From DATKFM01 sp046154965 (GTDB lineage Bacteria; Pseudomonadota; Alphaproteobacteria; Dongiales; Dongiaceae): 64,000 nt of DNA. Below are positions 56,247-64,000 of this stretch, piece after piece. Location: the NCBI GenBank assembly GCA_046154965.1, contig JBJXDY010000056.1, positions 1-64,000 of the forward strand. Reading direction: 5' to 3'. The notes beneath the pieces are model-generated. The model did no database searches. It was not told where the DNA came from and was given only the letters and a program-made list of their open reading frames with translations. Position numbers and translations under genes: made by a program. Position 1 is the first letter of the stretch, and each line of letters starts with the position of its first letter.

Positions 56247-56723
56247 ATGACCGGCGCCCCGAAGATCGTCGACATCTTTACGGATGGCGCCTGCAGCGGC
56301 AACCCCGGCCCGGGCGGTTGGGGCGCGTTGCTGCGTTACGATAGCGTGGAAAAGGAACTCTATGGCGGCGAGTCAGCCACCACCAACAACCGCATGGAGC
56401 TGATGGCGGCCATCGTCGCCCTCGAAACGCTGAAACGGCCGGTCAAGGTCCGCATTCACACCGACAGCACCTATCTGCGGGACGGCATCACCAAATGGAT
56501 CCATGACTGGAAAAAGCGCAACTGGCGTACCGCCGACAAGAAGCCGGTGAAGAACATCGATCTCTGGCAGCGGCTGGAAGCGGCGCTGGAACGACATGAC
56601 GTCGAGTGGCTCTGGGTGCGAGGCCATGCCGGCCATCCCGAGAACGAGCGCGCCGACGCCCTGGCGCGGCAGGCGATCGCGGAATTGCGCATGAGCGAGC
56701 AGCCGGCGCTTACCAACGACTAA
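56247..56723 (+). CDS. rnhA: Ribonuclease HI
   Basis: A 158-residue RNase H that degrades the RNA strand of RNA-DNA hybrids. Catalytic acids Asp13 (FTDGACSGN), Glu51 (RMELM), Asp73 (HTDST) and a C-terminal Asp in NERADALA are present. It is divergent from the SDR gene and 31 bp before the flavoenzyme gene. Confidence 0.96.
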   Translation: MTGAPKIVDIFTDGACSGNPGPGGWGALLRYDSVEKELYGGESATTNNRMELMAAIVALETLKRPVKVRIHTDSTYLRDGITKWIHDWKKRNWRTADKKPVKNIDLWQRLEAALERHDVEWLWVRGHAGHPENERADALARQAIAELRMSEQPALTND

Positions 56724-56754
56724 CCCACAAGAACGATTAGCTGCGGGGGGATCA

Positions 56755-58830
56755 ATGGGACGCGACGCCAGATATGACATCCTGTTCGAACCGGTGAAGA
56801 TCGGCCCGGTCACGGCGAAGAACCGCTTCTTCCAAGTGCCCCATTGCAATGGCCTCGGCTATCGCGATCCAACGGCGGGTGCGGTCATGCGCGGCATCAA
56901 AGCCGAGGGCGGCTGGGCCGTGGTCTGCACGGAGCAGGCCGATGTGCATCATTCCTCCGACATTACGCCCTTCATCGAGCAGCATCTTTGGGACGATCGC
57001 GACATGCCGGCGCTGAGCCGCGTGGCCGAACAGGTGCATCGCCACGGCGCGCTGGCAGGCATCGAGCTGGTCCACTCCGGCATGAACGGCTCAAATCTCT
57101 ACACCCGCGAGATTCCCATAGCGCCCAGCGCCACCCCCATCATCACTTTTTACAACGATCCGGTACAGGCGCGGGCGATGGACAAGCAGGATATCGCCGA
57201 CCTCCGCCGCTGGTACCGAAACGCCGCGCTGCGCTGCCGCAAGATGGAGTTCGATCTCGTCTGCATCTATGCCGCCCACGGCTTCGGCGCGCCGCAGCAT
57301 TTCCTGTCGCGGCGATTCAACCGCCGCGGCGACGAATATGGCGGCTCCCTGGAGAACCGCACACGGCTGCTGCGGGAGATTACCGAGGATGTGAAATCCG
57401 CGATCGGCGACCGCTGCGCGGTGTCGGTGCGCGTCAGCATGGATGAACTGATCGGCCCGGCGGGATTGCACAAAGAAGAGATGCACGACGCCATCGGCCT
57501 GATGGCCGAACTGCCCGATCTCTGGGACCTGACGCTGTCAGGCTGGGACAACGATTCCGGCACGTCGCGCTTTGCCGAGGAAGGCTTTCAGGAGCCTTAT
57601 GTCGCGGGGATCAAGAAGCTGACCACGAAGCCGGTGGTGGGCGTCGGCCGTTTCACCTCGCCGGATACGATGGTGTCGCAGATCCGCCGCGGCATCCTGG
57701 ATTTCATCGGCGCGGCGCGGCCCTCCATTGCCGATCCCTTCCTGCCGCGAAAGATCGAGGAAGGCCGGCTGGAAGACATCAGGGAGTGCATCGGCTGCAA
57801 TATGTGCATCACCGGCGACATGACCATGTCGCCCAGCCGCTGCACCCAGAATCCCACCATGGGCGAGGAGTGGCGCAAGGGCTGGCATCCGGAATTGATC
57901 CGCGGCCGGGAGTCAGACGGCAAGGTGCTGATCGTCGGCGGCGGCCCCGCGGGCCTGGAATGCGCCCGCGCGCTCGGCCGCCGCGGCTATCAGGTGGCGC
58001 TGGCGGAAGCGGGCCAGGAGCTGGGCGGCCGCGTCAGCCGGGAGTCGCGCCTGCCCGGCCTCTCCGCCTGGGCGCGGGTGCGCGACTACCGGCTGCAACA
58101 GCTCAAGCAAATGACGAATGTCGAAACCTATCTCGACAGCCGCCTGAGTGGAGCCGATGTCCTGGAGTACGGCTTCGAGCATGTAGTGATCGCCACCGGC
58201 GGCGAATGGCGCCGCGACGGCACGGCGCGCCATCACCAGAGTCCGCTGGCGATCGACAGCGCGGCAGAAATCCTCACACCCGACGACATCTTCGCCGGCA
58301 AGCGGCCGCACGGCGGCCGCGTCGTCATCTATGACGACGATCACTTCTACCTGGGCAGCGTGCTGGCGGAGCTAATGGTCAAGGAGGGTCATAGCGTCGT
58401 CTTCGTCACGCCGGCGGCCGAAGTGGCCAACTGGACACGCAATACCCTAGAGCAGGAGAAGATCCAGACTCGCCTACTGAAGATCGGCGTCGAGATTGCT
58501 TCGCATCGCGCCGTCACGCGCATCGACAATAACCAGGCCGAACTAACGTGCGTATTCACCGGCAGGATAGAGACGGTGCTTGCCGATTCTGTATTGCTGG
58601 TTACTGCCCGCAACTCCCGCGACGAGCTGTACCGCGACCTGCGCGCGCGTCAAAGCGAGTGGGACGCCGCAGGCATCAGATCCGTGCGTATCATTGGAGA
58701 CGCCAACGCCCCCGGCACGATCGCCGCCGCCGTCTATGCCGGCCACCGCTATGCGCAGGAACTGGACGCGCCCGAAATCGGCGACGGCCTGCCGTTCAAA
58801 CGCGAGATAGCGGAACTGCTGCCGCTGTAA
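56755..58830 (+). CDS. Trimethylamine/dimethylamine dehydrogenase-family iron-sulfur flavoprotein
   Basis: A 691-residue enzyme with the trimethylamine dehydrogenase layout: Old-Yellow-type TIM barrel (1-380), a [4Fe-4S] cluster and two C-terminal nucleotide-fold domains (GGGPAGLECARALG near 400). Like TMADH it has Cys31 in VPHCNG to attach FMN covalently, Cys345/348/351/363 for the cluster, Tyr172/His175 (IYAAHG) and Asp267. Of the three aromatic-bowl residues that hold trimethylammonium in TMADH (Tyr60, Trp264, Trp355), Trp264 is kept but the others are Gln61 and Asp355. The substrate is therefore probably another N-methylated compound. GGGGGG lies before the ATG. It follows rnhA closely. 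Confidence 0.88.
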   Translation: MGRDARYDILFEPVKIGPVTAKNRFFQVPHCNGLGYRDPTAGAVMRGIKAEGGWAVVCTEQADVHHSSDITPFIEQHLWDDRDMPALSRVAEQVHRHGALAGIELVHSGMNGSNLYTREIPIAPSATPIITFYNDPVQARAMDKQDIADLRRWYRNAALRCRKMEFDLVCIYAAHGFGAPQHFLSRRFNRRGDEYGGSLENRTRLLREITEDVKSAIGDRCAVSVRVSMDELIGPAGLHKEEMHDAIGLMAELPDLWDLTLSGWDNDSGTSRFAEEGFQEPYVAGIKKLTTKPVVGVGRFTSPDTMVSQIRRGILDFIGAARPSIADPFLPRKIEEGRLEDIRECIGCNMCITGDMTMSPSRCTQNPTMGEEWRKGWHPELIRGRESDGKVLIVGGGPAGLECARALGRRGYQVALAEAGQELGGRVSRESRLPGLSAWARVRDYRLQQLKQMTNVETYLDSRLSGADVLEYGFEHVVIATGGEWRRDGTARHHQSPLAIDSAAEILTPDDIFAGKRPHGGRVVIYDDDHFYLGSVLAELMVKEGHSVVFVTPAAEVANWTRNTLEQEKIQTRLLKIGVEIASHRAVTRIDNNQAELTCVFTGRIETVLADSVLLVTARNSRDELYRDLRARQSEWDAAGIRSVRIIGDANAPGTIAAAVYAGHRYAQELDAPEIGDGLPFKREIAELLPL

Positions 58831-58852
58831 GCTTATCCGTAACAAGATGACG

Positions 58853-58919
58853 CCTCTCCCCACTTCGTGGGAGAGGCATGCAACATCCGCGTTCAGCGGA
58901 TATTGCAGGTGCGGGGCGG
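58853..58919 (+). repeat. CCTCTCCC/GTGAGG modular hairpin element, copy 3a
   Basis: Hairpin 1 is 58853-58876 (CCTCTCCCAC.. with loop TTC). Hairpin 2 has arms 58879-58890 and 58896-58907 (11 of 12 pairs, loop GTTCA). The tail is AGGTGCGGGG, a diverged form of GGGTGAGG. The inverted partner, copy 3b, lies 105 bp downstream. Confidence 0.72.
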
Positions 58920-59023
58920 CGCCGATCTTGCCGGACCCGCATGTATCGCCGCCGATTTTCACAATCGGCTCTGCTCCTTAGCCTCGTCGCCAGCGCCAGC
59001 CAAGCAAGGCTCGTGCGCCGCTC

Positions 59024-59087
59024 CCTCACCCGCACAACACTCGCTGAACGCGAATGTTGTGCACCCTCTCCCGCTGCGCGGGCGAGG
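59024..59087 (-). repeat. CCTCTCCC/GTGAGG modular hairpin element, copy 3b
   Basis: On the minus strand this reads hairpin 1 (CCTCGCCCGCG...GGGAGAGG), hairpin 2 with arms 59050-59062 and 59032-59044 (12 of 13 pairs, loop GTTCA) and the tail GGGTGAGG. It is inverted relative to copy 3a. Confidence 0.75.
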
Positions 59088-59145
59088 CGGCATTCGCATT
59101 TCCGTGCGAGGATACGAGATTGGATCTGTTTGAGCGTCTCGTGTG

Positions 59146-59556
59146 CTACGGCAAATTCTCATCCAGCCGGCCGCGCAGATCGTCTACCGCCGTCTGCCAG
59201 TTTTCGCCGTCGTCGGAATCCTCCCATTGCTGGCGGAGTTCCGAGTTTTCCAGTACGCGGTCGATCACGGCGATGGCGCGCTCGATCAGTTCGCCGGAGG
59301 GATCGGACGCATTGTCCTCGGCCCAGGTTTCCGCTTCCGGCGGCAGATCGTCGCTGGGCGAGCCCAGAAGGGCCGCCAGCACCTCGCAGGCGGCCAGCGC
59401 CTTTTCCGCCTGGGGCGCCTCCAGCTCATCCTCGCTGTCGAGATTCACCGCGGCGAGCGTCTTCGCGACGAAGGCCAGCCCCTCCGTCTTCTCCAGCCGG
59501 AACAGCCATTCGCCGGCAGTGTCATTTTCGAATGAACCCGGTCCCCAGGACCCCAT
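59146..59556 (-). CDS. DUF4259 domain protein
   Basis: A 136-residue acidic protein starting MGSWGPGSFENDTAGEW, the diagnostic DUF4259 opening (GxWGxxxFENDxAxDW). The rest is helical with many Glu/Asp. Function unknown. It lies between the repeat region and the peroxiredoxin gene on the same strand, 93 bp apart. Confidence 0.88.
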   Translation of the reverse strand: MGSWGPGSFENDTAGEWLFRLEKTEGLAFVAKTLAAVNLDSEDELEAPQAEKALAACEVLAALLGSPSDDLPPEAETWAEDNASDPSGELIERAIAVIDRVLENSELRQQWEDSDDGENWQTAVDDLRGRLDENLP

Positions 59557-59649
59557 GATACCACCCCGTCACTTGCGCGCGGCCCTTTCCTGCCCCGCGC
59601 GGGCTCCGGCCTGCCGCCGATGAATCCGGCGGCAGGATGTCAACGGAAG

Positions 59650-60132
59650 CTAGATCGCCTTCAGCACCGCTTCGGCGCTGGACACCTCGAACGCCCCCGG
59701 CGCCTCCACATTCAGCGCCTTGACCACGCCGTCCTTCACCACCATCGCATAGCGCTGCGACCGTGTGCCCATGCCATAGCCCGACGCATCTATGGTCAGG
59801 CCGACGGCCTTGGAGAACTCGCCGTTGCCGTCGGCCAGCATCATCACCTTGTCGCCGGCCTTCTGGTCCTTGCCCCAGGCGTCCATCACAAAAGCGTCAT
59901 TCACCGACAGGCAGGCGATGGTGTCCACGCCCTTGGATTTGAAATCGCCGGCATGATTGATGAACCCCGGCAGATGCTTGGCCGAGCAGGTCGGCGTGAA
60001 GGCTCCCGGCAGCGCGAACAGGACCACCGTCTTGCCCTTGAACAGGTCGGCGGTGGAAATCGTCTGGATGCCGTCGGAATTCTTGTATTTCAGGGACGCA
60101 GCCGGAATCTTGTCGCCTACCTTGATGGCCAT
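59650..60132 (-). CDS. Prx5-type peroxiredoxin
   Basis: A 160-residue atypical peroxiredoxin: the peroxidatic Cys lies in LPGAFTPTCSAKHLPG, and GTRSQRYAMVVKDG is the usual Arg-containing segment. It reduces peroxides with glutathione/glutaredoxin or thioredoxin. It follows the ScsB/DsbD-like gene by 122 bp on the same strand, a conserved arrangement with yqgE nearby. Confidence 0.93.
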   Translation of the reverse strand: MAIKVGDKIPAASLKYKNSDGIQTISTADLFKGKTVVLFALPGAFTPTCSAKHLPGFINHAGDFKSKGVDTIACLSVNDAFVMDAWGKDQKAGDKVMMLADGNGEFSKAVGLTIDASGYGMGTRSQRYAMVVKDGVVKALNVEAPGAFEVSSAEAVLKAI

Positions 60133-60254
60133 GATGTGTCCTTCCTCTTCTCCGTCGGGTGTATATCCGGGACAGCCGCTGGCGCGAAACGCCGGGCCGC
60201 TCCGACAAAGATAGTCAGTCGGCGGAGAGAGTCTAGGGGCTTCGCTCGGGCCGC

Positions 60255-62399
60255 CTAGCCGCCCGACGCCCGGTTGAAAGCGTCGACGACAGCCGACTCA
60301 TTCAGCAGTTCCGGCAGCAGGATGCCGCCGGGTGCCGCCGGGCCATATACGACGTTAAAGGGAATGCCATAGCGGCCGAAAGACGCGAGGTAGCGGGCAA
60401 TACTCTCATCGGGCTTGGTCCAGTCGGCCTTCATGGGCACCACCTCCGGCCGCCGCAGCCGTTCGGCCGAGGCGCCGACATCCAGCACCAGCTGCTTGTT
60501 GACGATGCAGGTGACGCACCAGTCGGCGGTCACGTCGACGAATACCGTCTTGCCGCTCTGCACCAGGCCGTCGATTTCCGTCTGCGCGAAGGGCTGCCAG
60601 ACATCGTCGATGGCGGCCACGGGCCCGCGGGATGTCCCGGGCAGGAATACAGAGGCCATCGCAATCGTGGCGCCGAGGACGCTGCCGGCGATACGCCCTC
60701 TGGACGGCAGCCTGCCCTGCAAGGCCAGGAACAGCGCCAGCATGACAATACCAGCCACGGCCAGCGCCAGCGCGAATTCGCTTAGCTGCGCCGCGACGAT
60801 CGTTATCAACCAGACCGCGGTACCCGTCAGGAGCAGCCCGAGGATCCGCCGCAGCCAGATCATCCAAACACCGGGGCGCGGCAACAGGTTCCCGAGGCCT
60901 GGAAATGCCGCTACCAGCAGATAAGGCAACGCAAGGCCGATGCCGAGCGCGGCGAAAATCATGAAAATCTCCCCGGCGCCGCGGGAGAAGGCGAAGGTCA
61001 CGGCGGTGCCGACGAAGGGCGCGGAGCAGGGCGTCGCCAACAGCGTCGCCAGCATGCCGGTGAAGAACTGGCCCACAAGGCCGTTGCCATGCTCGGCGCC
61101 GGCGATGCGGCCGATCCAAGCCGGCAGCGGCAGCTCGAACCAGCCCAGCAGATTGGCAGCGAACAGCACGAGCACCAGCGTCATCGCCACCAGGAACCAG
61201 GGATGCTGGAACTGGATGCCCCAGCCGATGACCCCGCCCGCCTGCTTCACCGCGACCAGCGCCGCCGCGAGAATGACGAATGCCGTTACGATGCCCGCCG
61301 AGGAAGCAAGGAATCCGCGACGCGTCGCTGCCCGTTCGCCGGCATGGCCGACCAGCCCCAGCATCTTCAGCGACAGCACCGGCAGCACGCAGGGCATGAA
61401 GTTGAGTACAAGGCCGCCGAGCAGGGCGATCAGGATGATCGGCAGGGATGAAGTCTGCGACGATGTCGTCGCCGGGATTGCTGTGGCAAGCGTAGCGCCG
61501 GAGAGAGTGATCTTCTGCTCAAGGCCGCGCTGACCGTCGAACAGTGTCAAGGTCACATTCGACTTTGCCAGCGAGCCGGCATCGATACCGGCATTGACGA
61601 TGACCGGCAACGAAAAACTCGCGGCGGCGCCGTCGGCCGACAGCGCGATCTCGGGCGCGCCGAAGGCAAAACCGTCAGGCCCTTCGACGATCACGTCCGG
61701 ATGTTCGAAGGGCAGCGGCGCCGATCGCGCCGCAATCTCCAGCGTCTGTTTCCCGGCGCTGCCGCCGAGAACCGCGCTATCCACATACAGACCGTGACGC
61801 GCGCCGTCACCGGGCACCTGGGCCTGATAGCGGGCGACCAGTTGCGCGAATTCCGACGGCGTCGCCGCGCCGGCAGGAATGTCCAGCGCCAGGCTCGCCG
61901 TCTTGGGAATGCAGATCTCCTCGCAGACGAGATAACTCACGGCGGCGCGCAGGCTCACCGCTTCGCCCGCGCGCTGCGGCTTCACCATCACGGGCAGCAG
62001 CACGGCCTCGCTATAGCCGAAGGTATCGAGGCCGAAGAGCGTGAAGCGATGGGGCGCCGGCCAGGCGATGTCGGCCGCCGCCACATTAACCGAGCCCTGC
62101 CAATCGACAGTGACCGGATAGCCGGCATCGCCGGGCGTGCGCCAGTAGGTCTTCCAACCCGGCTGCAGTTCGAATTCGATGCCCGTGCGGAGTTCGCTTT
62201 CCGTACCGGCTCCGGCCACGGTAGACACCATCCGCACGGCGGATTCATTGTCGCGCACCCATTCCGTGGAAGCGGATTCGGCGGCAGCGGAAATGCCGCC
62301 GGAAACAAGGAACAAGAGTCCGGCGAGTACAAAGCTGTAACACCCGCCGATGCGGGCTGCTGCCGGAGCCGATGCCGATTTCAACTGTTTCATAACCAT
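60255..62399 (-). CDS. Membrane thiol-disulfide reductase, DsbD/ScsB family
   Basis: A 714-residue protein. N-terminal signal/anchor (about 18-40), an extended periplasmic alpha domain (about 45-300; the TYWRTPGDAGYP motif), eight hydrophobic segments of the DsbD domain with Cys in FMPCVLPVLSLK and ATPCSAPFVG, and a C-terminal thioredoxin domain with WCVTC in TADWCVTCIVNK. It carries electrons from cytoplasmic thioredoxin to periplasmic partners; the ScsB-type alpha domain is longer than in E. coli DsbD. Two starts (62399 and 62393) are possible. Confidence 0.9.
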   Translation of the reverse strand: MVMKQLKSASAPAAARIGGCYSFVLAGLLFLVSGGISAAAESASTEWVRDNESAVRMVSTVAGAGTESELRTGIEFELQPGWKTYWRTPGDAGYPVTVDWQGSVNVAAADIAWPAPHRFTLFGLDTFGYSEAVLLPVMVKPQRAGEAVSLRAAVSYLVCEEICIPKTASLALDIPAGAATPSEFAQLVARYQAQVPGDGARHGLYVDSAVLGGSAGKQTLEIAARSAPLPFEHPDVIVEGPDGFAFGAPEIALSADGAAASFSLPVIVNAGIDAGSLAKSNVTLTLFDGQRGLEQKITLSGATLATAIPATTSSQTSSLPIILIALLGGLVLNFMPCVLPVLSLKMLGLVGHAGERAATRRGFLASSAGIVTAFVILAAALVAVKQAGGVIGWGIQFQHPWFLVAMTLVLVLFAANLLGWFELPLPAWIGRIAGAEHGNGLVGQFFTGMLATLLATPCSAPFVGTAVTFAFSRGAGEIFMIFAALGIGLALPYLLVAAFPGLGNLLPRPGVWMIWLRRILGLLLTGTAVWLITIVAAQLSEFALALAVAGIVMLALFLALQGRLPSRGRIAGSVLGATIAMASVFLPGTSRGPVAAIDDVWQPFAQTEIDGLVQSGKTVFVDVTADWCVTCIVNKQLVLDVGASAERLRRPEVVPMKADWTKPDESIARYLASFGRYGIPFNVVYGPAAPGGILLPELLNESAVVDAFNRASGG

Positions 62400-62554
62400 T
62401 GATGGGGTCTAGTATACCCTTGTCTTAGCGGCGCCACCGTCAAGATTCCGTGTAGAGCGGGCGCCGAGTTAATGAAAATGGATCGCGTCCCGCGGCGGCG
62501 ATGAACAAAATTGGACGCTTGCCTAGCCTGAAGAGATTGCCTAGGTGATTCACG

Positions 62555-63133
62555 ATGAGCACGGACAAGAGTAAGCTGGAAGGCTATCTCACGGGGCAGC
62601 TTCTGATCGCCATGCCGCAGATGCGCGATCCCCGCTTCACGCGCACGGTGATCTATATGTGCGCCCACAGTTCGACCGGCGCGATGGGCCTGGTGGTCAA
62701 TCGCCGGGTCGGCTCCCTCACCTTCACCGAACTGCTGAAGCAGCTCAATATCGGCCCGAACCGGCGCAGCGAGGAGATCCGCGTGCATTTCGGCGGCCCG
62801 GTTGAATCCGGCCGCGGCTTCGTGCTGCATTCGGCCGACTATGTGCAGAACAACACAATGCTGGTCAGCGGCAATGTGGCGCTGACCGCGACCATCGACA
62901 TCCTGAAAGACCTTGCGGCCGGCGGCGGCCCCAAACGCAGCATCCTCGCGCTGGGCTATGCCGGCTGGGGCGCGGGTCAGCTCGACGCCGAGATCCACGC
63001 CAATGGCTGGCTGTCGGCGCCGGCCGACGACGCCATCGTCTTTGATGCCGATCTCGAGCAGAAGTGGGAGCGCGCCATCGGCAAGCTCGGCGTCGATTTC
63101 AGCATGCTGTCCGGCGAAGCCGGTCACGCCTGA
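62555..63133 (+). CDS. YqgE/AlgH family protein
   Basis: A 192-residue UPF0301 protein: LTGQLLIAMPQMRDPRFTRTVIYMCAH at the N-terminus, GLVVNRRVG, FGGPVESGRGFVLH and GYAGWGAGQLDAEI. It is divergent from the ScsB/DsbD gene. Function is unclear (linked in some bacteria to alginate regulation). The 3' end overlaps the convergent GNAT gene by 10 bp. Confidence 0.95.
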   Translation: MSTDKSKLEGYLTGQLLIAMPQMRDPRFTRTVIYMCAHSSTGAMGLVVNRRVGSLTFTELLKQLNIGPNRRSEEIRVHFGGPVESGRGFVLHSADYVQNNTMLVSGNVALTATIDILKDLAAGGGPKRSILALGYAGWGAGQLDAEIHANGWLSAPADDAIVFDADLEQKWERAIGKLGVDFSMLSGEAGHA

Positions 63134-63738
63134 GCGCCCGCCGCGCGGGCCGCCCCCGCCAGATCCTTGCGCAGCAGCGCATAGAGCACGTGGTCCTGCC
63201 AGACGCCGTTGATGCGCAGATAGTCGCGCGCATAGCCTTCCTCGCGGAAACCGATCTTGCGCAGCAGGCTGCGGCTGGCCGTGTTGTGCGGCATGCAGGC
63301 GGCTTCGATGCGGTGCAGGCCGAGGCGGTCGAACAGGAACGGCATCAGGCAGGTCAGCGCCTCGGTCATGATGCCCTGGCGCGCGAAGGGTCCGCCGATC
63401 CAATAGCCGAGGCTGGCGGCCTGGGCCACGCCGCGGCGCACGTTGCTGAGATTGATGCCGCCGAGCAGCCTGTTGTCGCCGCGGCCGAACACCAGGAAGG
63501 CATAGCCGGCATCGTCATGCCATTCCGCCGCGGCCTGGTGCATGCGCCGGCGATAGGCGGCGCGGGACAGCGAATCCGCCGGCCAGGTCGGCTCCCAGGG
63601 CGTCAGGAATTCCCGGCTCGAACTGCGCAGCGCCGCCCAGGCGCGCCAGTCGCGATAGCGCGGCGGCTGCACATAGATGTTCGTGCCCTCCAGCCGGTTG
63701 CCGCGCGGAACGATGAAGTGCGGAAAACGAAAACGCAT
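63124..63738 (-). CDS. GNAT family N-acetyltransferase (RimJ-like)
   Basis: A 204-residue acetyltransferase related to RimJ/RimL: the CoA-binding segment IGGPFARQGIMTEALTCLMPFLFD and the later RIEAACMPHNTASRSLLRKIGF are typical. It may acetylate a ribosomal protein N-terminus or a small amine. Convergent with yqgE and 25 bp after the M16 peptidase gene on the same strand. Confidence 0.9.
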   Translation of the reverse strand: MRFRFPHFIVPRGNRLEGTNIYVQPPRYRDWRAWAALRSSSREFLTPWEPTWPADSLSRAAYRRRMHQAAAEWHDDAGYAFLVFGRGDNRLLGGINLSNVRRGVAQAASLGYWIGGPFARQGIMTEALTCLMPFLFDRLGLHRIEAACMPHNTASRSLLRKIGFREEGYARDYLRINGVWQDHVLYALLRKDLAGAARAAGAQA

Positions 63739-63763
63739 TCATGAACCCCGCGATGCGTTCGGC

Positions 63764-64000
63764 TCAGCCGAGCCTGGCAGTGATCGCCGCATAGGGTTCG
63801 AGGCCGTCGGCCGGGCCCAGCGTGGTCAGGGTCAGCGGCGTGGCGGCGATGCGCTTGGCGACGCGCATGATCGCCGCGCTGTCCACCGCCTCCACCTTGG
63901 CGATGATCTCGTCCGTCGGCATCGGCCGGCCGTAGATCAGCATCTGCTGCGCCAGCTGCTCGCAGCGCGACGAGCTGCTTTCCCGCGCCATCAGGATGCC
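63764..64000 (-). CDS. M16 family peptidase, C-terminal end (5' part outside window)
   Basis: The last 78 residues of a longer protein; the frame is open to the right edge. The pattern (SSSRCEQLAQQMLIYGRPMPTDE followed by VDSAAIMRVAKRIAAT and LTTLGP) fits the C-terminal domain of the processing-peptidase-like M16 group. The catalytic HxxEH half is not in the window. An internal ATG at 63991 is not a real start. Confidence 0.7.
   Translation of the reverse strand, partial: GILMARESSSSRCEQLAQQMLIYGRPMPTDEIIAKVEAVDSAAIMRVAKRIAATPLTLTTLGPADGLEPYAAITARLG

Larger units (their letters stand above)
58831..59145. other. Repeat-containing intergenic region before DUF4259 gene
   Basis: A 315-bp gap without genes; most of it is the inverted pair of modular hairpin elements (58853-58919 and 59024-59087). 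Small frames across it follow the repeats. Confidence 0.65.

Overview
The window is 64 kb of GC-rich chromosomal DNA from an alphaproteobacterium, most likely of the Rhodospirillales type. The assignment rests on gene order and families typical of that class: hisS-(hemA)-prfA-prmC-DUF4167-clpB; lysC, ubiG, DUF1178, a nitrilase-like hydrolase, grxC, comF and an NDUFAF5-like methyltransferase; secA divergent from a PpiC-type isomerase, argJ and a GNAT-NUDIX fusion; a malyl-CoA lyase; and ScsB/DsbD with peroxiredoxin and yqgE. No tRNA, rRNA, insertion sequence, prophage or CRISPR array was seen.

Layout. 0-5 kb holds the end of a UPF0280 gene, two DUF1185 paralogues, a MarR regulator, a repeat-rich gap, a stand-alone ParB-like domain and an enamidase-type amidohydrolase; together these may degrade a heterocyclic (nicotinate-like) ring. 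5-7 kb has a DUF3617-like exported protein, a 2OG-Fe(II) oxygenase, two small charged proteins and a cold-shock protein. 7-18 kb is a leftward housekeeping series rodZ-ispG-hisS-hemA-prfA-prmC-DUF4167-clpB, in which clpB carries an in-frame amber codon. 18-23 kb is lysC-nmo-ptsP (leftward) with ubiG divergent. 23.6-28.6 kb is one giant RTX beta-roll protein. 28.7-37 kb mixes conserved housekeeping genes with accessory genes (peroxiredoxin, cupin, VOC, YafY, exported intradiol dioxygenase, alcohol dehydrogenase). 37-46 kb has GNAT-NUDIX, argJ, ppiC, secA, accA and malyl-CoA lyase. 46-52 kb has xerD, a 599-aa exported protein, a 46-aa membrane peptide, aroK-aroB, DUF2889 and bolA. 52-59 kb has an EamA transporter, a three-gene sugar/polyol oxidation operon, rnhA and a trimethylamine-dehydrogenase-like flavoenzyme. 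59-64 kb has DUF4259, peroxiredoxin, ScsB/DsbD, yqgE, a GNAT and the end of an M16 peptidase.

The most notable observations are: the amber codon in clpB behind a good heat-shock promoter; a REPIN-like intergenic element present as three inverted pairs whose second hairpin varies with compensatory changes; the UPF0280/DUF1185/DUF1185/MarR/enamidase neighbourhood; the 13-block RTX protein without local secretion genes; and a TMADH-family enzyme that keeps the FMN-linking Cys and catalytic residues but has lost two of three aromatic-bowl residues.
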